Source: V1-33 sp964523105 (GTDB lineage: Bacteria > Verrucomicrobiota > Verrucomicrobiia > Verrucomicrobiales > V1-33). Taken from it: a stretch of 64,000 nucleotides of DNA. Of the stretch, positions 62,222 to 64,000 are shown piece by piece. Position numbers and translations under genes: made by a program. The stretch's first letter is position 1, and each line of letters starts with the position of its first letter. The stretch is taken from positions 62,001 through 126,000 of the forward strand of contig CAZFZN010000014.1 of assembly GCA_964523105.1 (NCBI GenBank). The letters are read 5' to 3'. The notes beneath the pieces are model-generated. The model was not told the DNA's origin and ran no database searches. It saw only the letters and a list, made by a program, of their open reading frames with translations.

Positions 62222-62992
62222 ATGAACCGCACCGCTCTCGCCATCGCCGCACATCCCGACGACATTGAATTCTGGATGGCCGGCACTTTGCTGCTGCTCC
62301 AGGAGGCGGGCTGGCAAATCCACTGCCTCAACCTCGCCAGCGGTTCCCTCGGCAGTCTGGTGATGAACGCCGAACGCACCCGCCGCACCCGCCGCGCCGA
62401 GGCGCAACAGGCCGCGGACGTGCTCGGCGCCGTGTGGCATCCGCCGTTCGTGGACGACATGGAGGTGCTCTACGCGCTGCCGCTGCTGCGCAAAGTCGCC
62501 GCCGTGGTCCGCCGGGTGAATCCTGCCATCGTCCTCACGCATCCGCCCCTCGATTACATGGAGGACCACACGGAAACCTGCCGGCTCGCGGTCACGGCCG
62601 CGTTTTGCAAAACCTTCCCCAATTTTGTCAGCACCCCGCGCACCAAACCCGGCAGCGGAGACACCACGGTCTATCACTGCATGCCCCACATGCTCAGCAC
62701 GCCGCTCGGCGACCGCGTCCATCCTCACGCCTGGGCCGACATCACCCGCGTCATGGACAGAAAGACCGCCGCACTCGCCGCTCATGCCTGCCAGAAGGAC
62801 TGGCTGGACAAAACGCAGGGCATGGATTCCTATCTGAAATCCATGCAGGACTTCGCCAGGCAGCTGGGCAAGGAATCCCGGAGGTTCCGCTTTGCAGAAG
62901 GCTGGCGGAGGCATCTGCACGCCGGCTTCTGCGCCGCGGACGCCGACCCCCTCGCGGAAGCTCTGGGCAAGAGCTACCTCCGGCGGCCGTAA
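62222..62992 (+). CDS. PIG-L (LmbE-like) N-deacetylase
   Basis: The 256-residue protein has the zinc motif AIAAHPDDIEFWMAG at the N-terminus and the downstream ligand region VLTHPPLDYMEDHTETCRLA, both typical of PIG-L/LmbE/MshB enzymes that remove acetyl groups from N-acetylglucosamine-type sugars. Only the HPDD type and the later His are visible; the substrate is unknown. There is no signal peptide. Its stop is 7 nt from the convergent HIT gene. Confidence 0.85.
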   Translation: MNRTALAIAAHPDDIEFWMAGTLLLLQEAGWQIHCLNLASGSLGSLVMNAERTRRTRRAEAQQAADVLGAVWHPPFVDDMEVLYALPLLRKVAAVVRRVNPAIVLTHPPLDYMEDHTETCRLAVTAAFCKTFPNFVSTPRTKPGSGDTTVYHCMPHMLSTPLGDRVHPHAWADITRVMDRKTAALAAHACQKDWLDKTQGMDSYLKSMQDFARQLGKESRRFRFAEGWRRHLHAGFCAADADPLAEALGKSYLRRP

Positions 62993-62999
62993 CGTCGCC

Positions 63000-63422
63000 T
63001 CAATCCGCCGGCACCTGATTGCATCCCAGCGCCCGCAGCGCGGCGCGAAGTTTGGCCGCCGCCGCGTCGAGTTCGGCGGGAGTGGCCTTGTGATTCTGAC
63101 GCGCGAAATCCATGTCACGGATTTCATTGATCGGGGTGAGGTGCAAATGCGTGTGCGGGACCTCCAGACCGGCGATCATCATGCCGACTTTGGTGCACGG
63201 GAACGCCGCCTTGATGCCCTTCCCGATCTGCTGGGCGGTTTGAAACAGATGCGAGGAAAGCGCCGCCGGCACGTCGAGCCAGTGGTCGATTTCCTGACGC
63301 GGCACGATGAGGGTATGGCCGGGACGAATGGGAGCGATGGTGAGGAAGGCGACACAGTGCTCGTCTTTCCAAACGAAACGTCCGGGCAGGTCACCGTTGA
63401 TGATGCGTGTGAAGATGCTCAT
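63000..63422 (-). CDS. HIT-family nucleotide hydrolase/transferase
   Basis: The protein has 140 residues from the ATG at 63422 (MSIFTRIINGDLPGRFVWKD), preferred over the open frame to 63584. The histidine triad is HTHLHLTP, preceded by GLEVPHTH; the RPGHTLIVPRQEIDHWLD strand is also typical. The family hydrolyses nucleoside phosphoramidates or dinucleotides. The substrate is not predicted. Confidence 0.88.
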   Translation of the reverse strand: MSIFTRIINGDLPGRFVWKDEHCVAFLTIAPIRPGHTLIVPRQEIDHWLDVPAALSSHLFQTAQQIGKGIKAAFPCTKVGMMIAGLEVPHTHLHLTPINEIRDMDFARQNHKATPAELDAAAAKLRAALRALGCNQVPAD

Positions 63423-63607
63423 GTCTTGCTGAGGAGGAAGCCGGGCTTCATATCCCCTTCCCTGGCCGTGGGAACCAGAAACTTTACTTTTGCACACCGG
63501 CGCCGGCAGCCCGGCGCACCGGCGAAGATTAAGGAAATTTAGCTTGCCCGCTCCCCGCCGGGTCGGCGATAACTCCCCGCTCAAGCGGCTTTCTCATTCC
63601 TGCCGAC

Positions 63608-64000
63608 ATGCGCCCCTCATCCACACAGTTTGCCCGCGCTGCCTCAGCGGCTGCGATGGTGGTGTGTGCCCTGCCGGCCGCGGCCCAGGAATTGCCGTTT
63701 CTGGAAATCAAGCCGGCGCAGCATTTCGAATTCCTGCCGGACCCCGGCACGGCTTGGTTCCTCGACAGCTCGCAGGACGGCCTGAACTGGACCGAACAGG
63801 CCGGCCCCTTTTTCGCCACCGGCAAGTCCATCCATCATTTTCAGTCCGCCGTTACGGCAAAGAAATGGCGCCTGCGCCATACCGACCCGGCGACGACCGG
63901 CCCGGCTCCCGCCAGTCTCGCGGGCACGTCGCTCGTCATGGAAAAGTCAGGGCACCCCATCGAAGTGGTCTTCATGAGCGCGGAGCGCGGCATTCTGCGC
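63608..64000 (+). CDS. exported protein, 3' end outside window
   Basis: This reading frame starts at ATG 63608 and is open to the last base (131 codons), so the protein continues beyond the window. There is a signal peptide (MRPSSTQFARAASAAAMVVC, then ALPAAAQ). The following beta-rich region (WFLDSSQDGLNWTEQAGPFF, SAVTAKKWRLRHTDP) resembles the fold of the C-terminal tail found on other secreted proteins here, but placed near the N-terminus. No catalytic motif is visible in the part that can be read. Confidence 0.7.
   Translation, partial: MRPSSTQFARAASAAAMVVCALPAAAQELPFLEIKPAQHFEFLPDPGTAWFLDSSQDGLNWTEQAGPFFATGKSIHHFQSAVTAKKWRLRHTDPATTGPAPASLAGTSLVMEKSGHPIEVVFMSAERGILR

Overview
The window is high-GC bacterial DNA and looks like Verrucomicrobiota. 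The main reasons are a GloVer-repeat protein running off the left edge, a CotH/lamin-tail giant, divergent InlB B-repeats, a recurring C-terminal 'DGxxxxxEYA ... RRFxRLR' module on secreted proteins, and weak or absent Shine-Dalgarno sequences. I see no IS element, prophage, CRISPR array or rRNA. One tRNA is present.

Layout. (a) 1-14281, surface and electron-transfer locus on the + strand: GloVer protein (partial), Asp-rich calcium-binding-like protein with a triplicated C-terminal module, small His-rich exported protein, 1579-aa InlB-repeat protein, nonaheme c-type cytochrome, then an OmpR-type response regulator and its histidine kinase with overlapping ends. (b) 14403-19005: a 1281-aa membrane-associated FtsK/EssC-like ATPase and thymidylate kinase. 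(c) 19105-28023: a 1978-aa CotH/lamin-tail/Fn3-like exported protein (- strand), an orphan dihydroxyacetone kinase DhaK, an exported PQQ-like beta-propeller protein and a divergent CxxC-rich protein. (d) 28054-40040, - strand: the classic transcription/translation cluster, read tRNA-Trp, secE, nusG, rplK, rplA, rplJ, rplL, rpoB, rpoC, with a good promoter ahead of the tRNA and an intrinsic terminator after rpoC. Three of its spacers carry heptanucleotide repeat arrays. (e) 40128-49737, - strand: an eleven-gene nitrate-respiration/NO-handling operon, napD, napA, duplicated napB-like cytochrome, ferredoxin, unknown, tetraheme cytochrome, NrfC-like, NrfD-like, DUF3365 haem protein, NnrS, truncated haemoglobin. 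Most genes overlap by 4-8 nt. (f) 49909-64000, housekeeping: threonine dehydrogenase, PHP histidinol-phosphatase, tyrosine recombinase, dGTPase, ClpC, MscS-family channel, YqgE/AlgH, AsmA-like membrane protein, PIG-L deacetylase, HIT protein, and a secreted protein cut by the right edge.

How the parts work together. In the nap operon, quinol electrons probably pass NrfD -> NrfC -> tetraheme cytochrome -> four-haem NapB -> NapA, with NnrS and the globin handling NO by-products. No NapC, NapGH or nitrite reductase lies in the window. The first locus looks like a cell-surface redox and adhesion module with its own two-component system, but that functional link is inference.

Most notable observations: a 97-nt palindromic element inserted in frame inside the nap ferredoxin gene; heptamer repeat arrays in the RNA polymerase/ribosomal operon; a strongly over-represented octamer (TTGTCAGG/CCTGACAA, 19 copies by eye); the NapB duplication; and the lone EssC-like ATPase.
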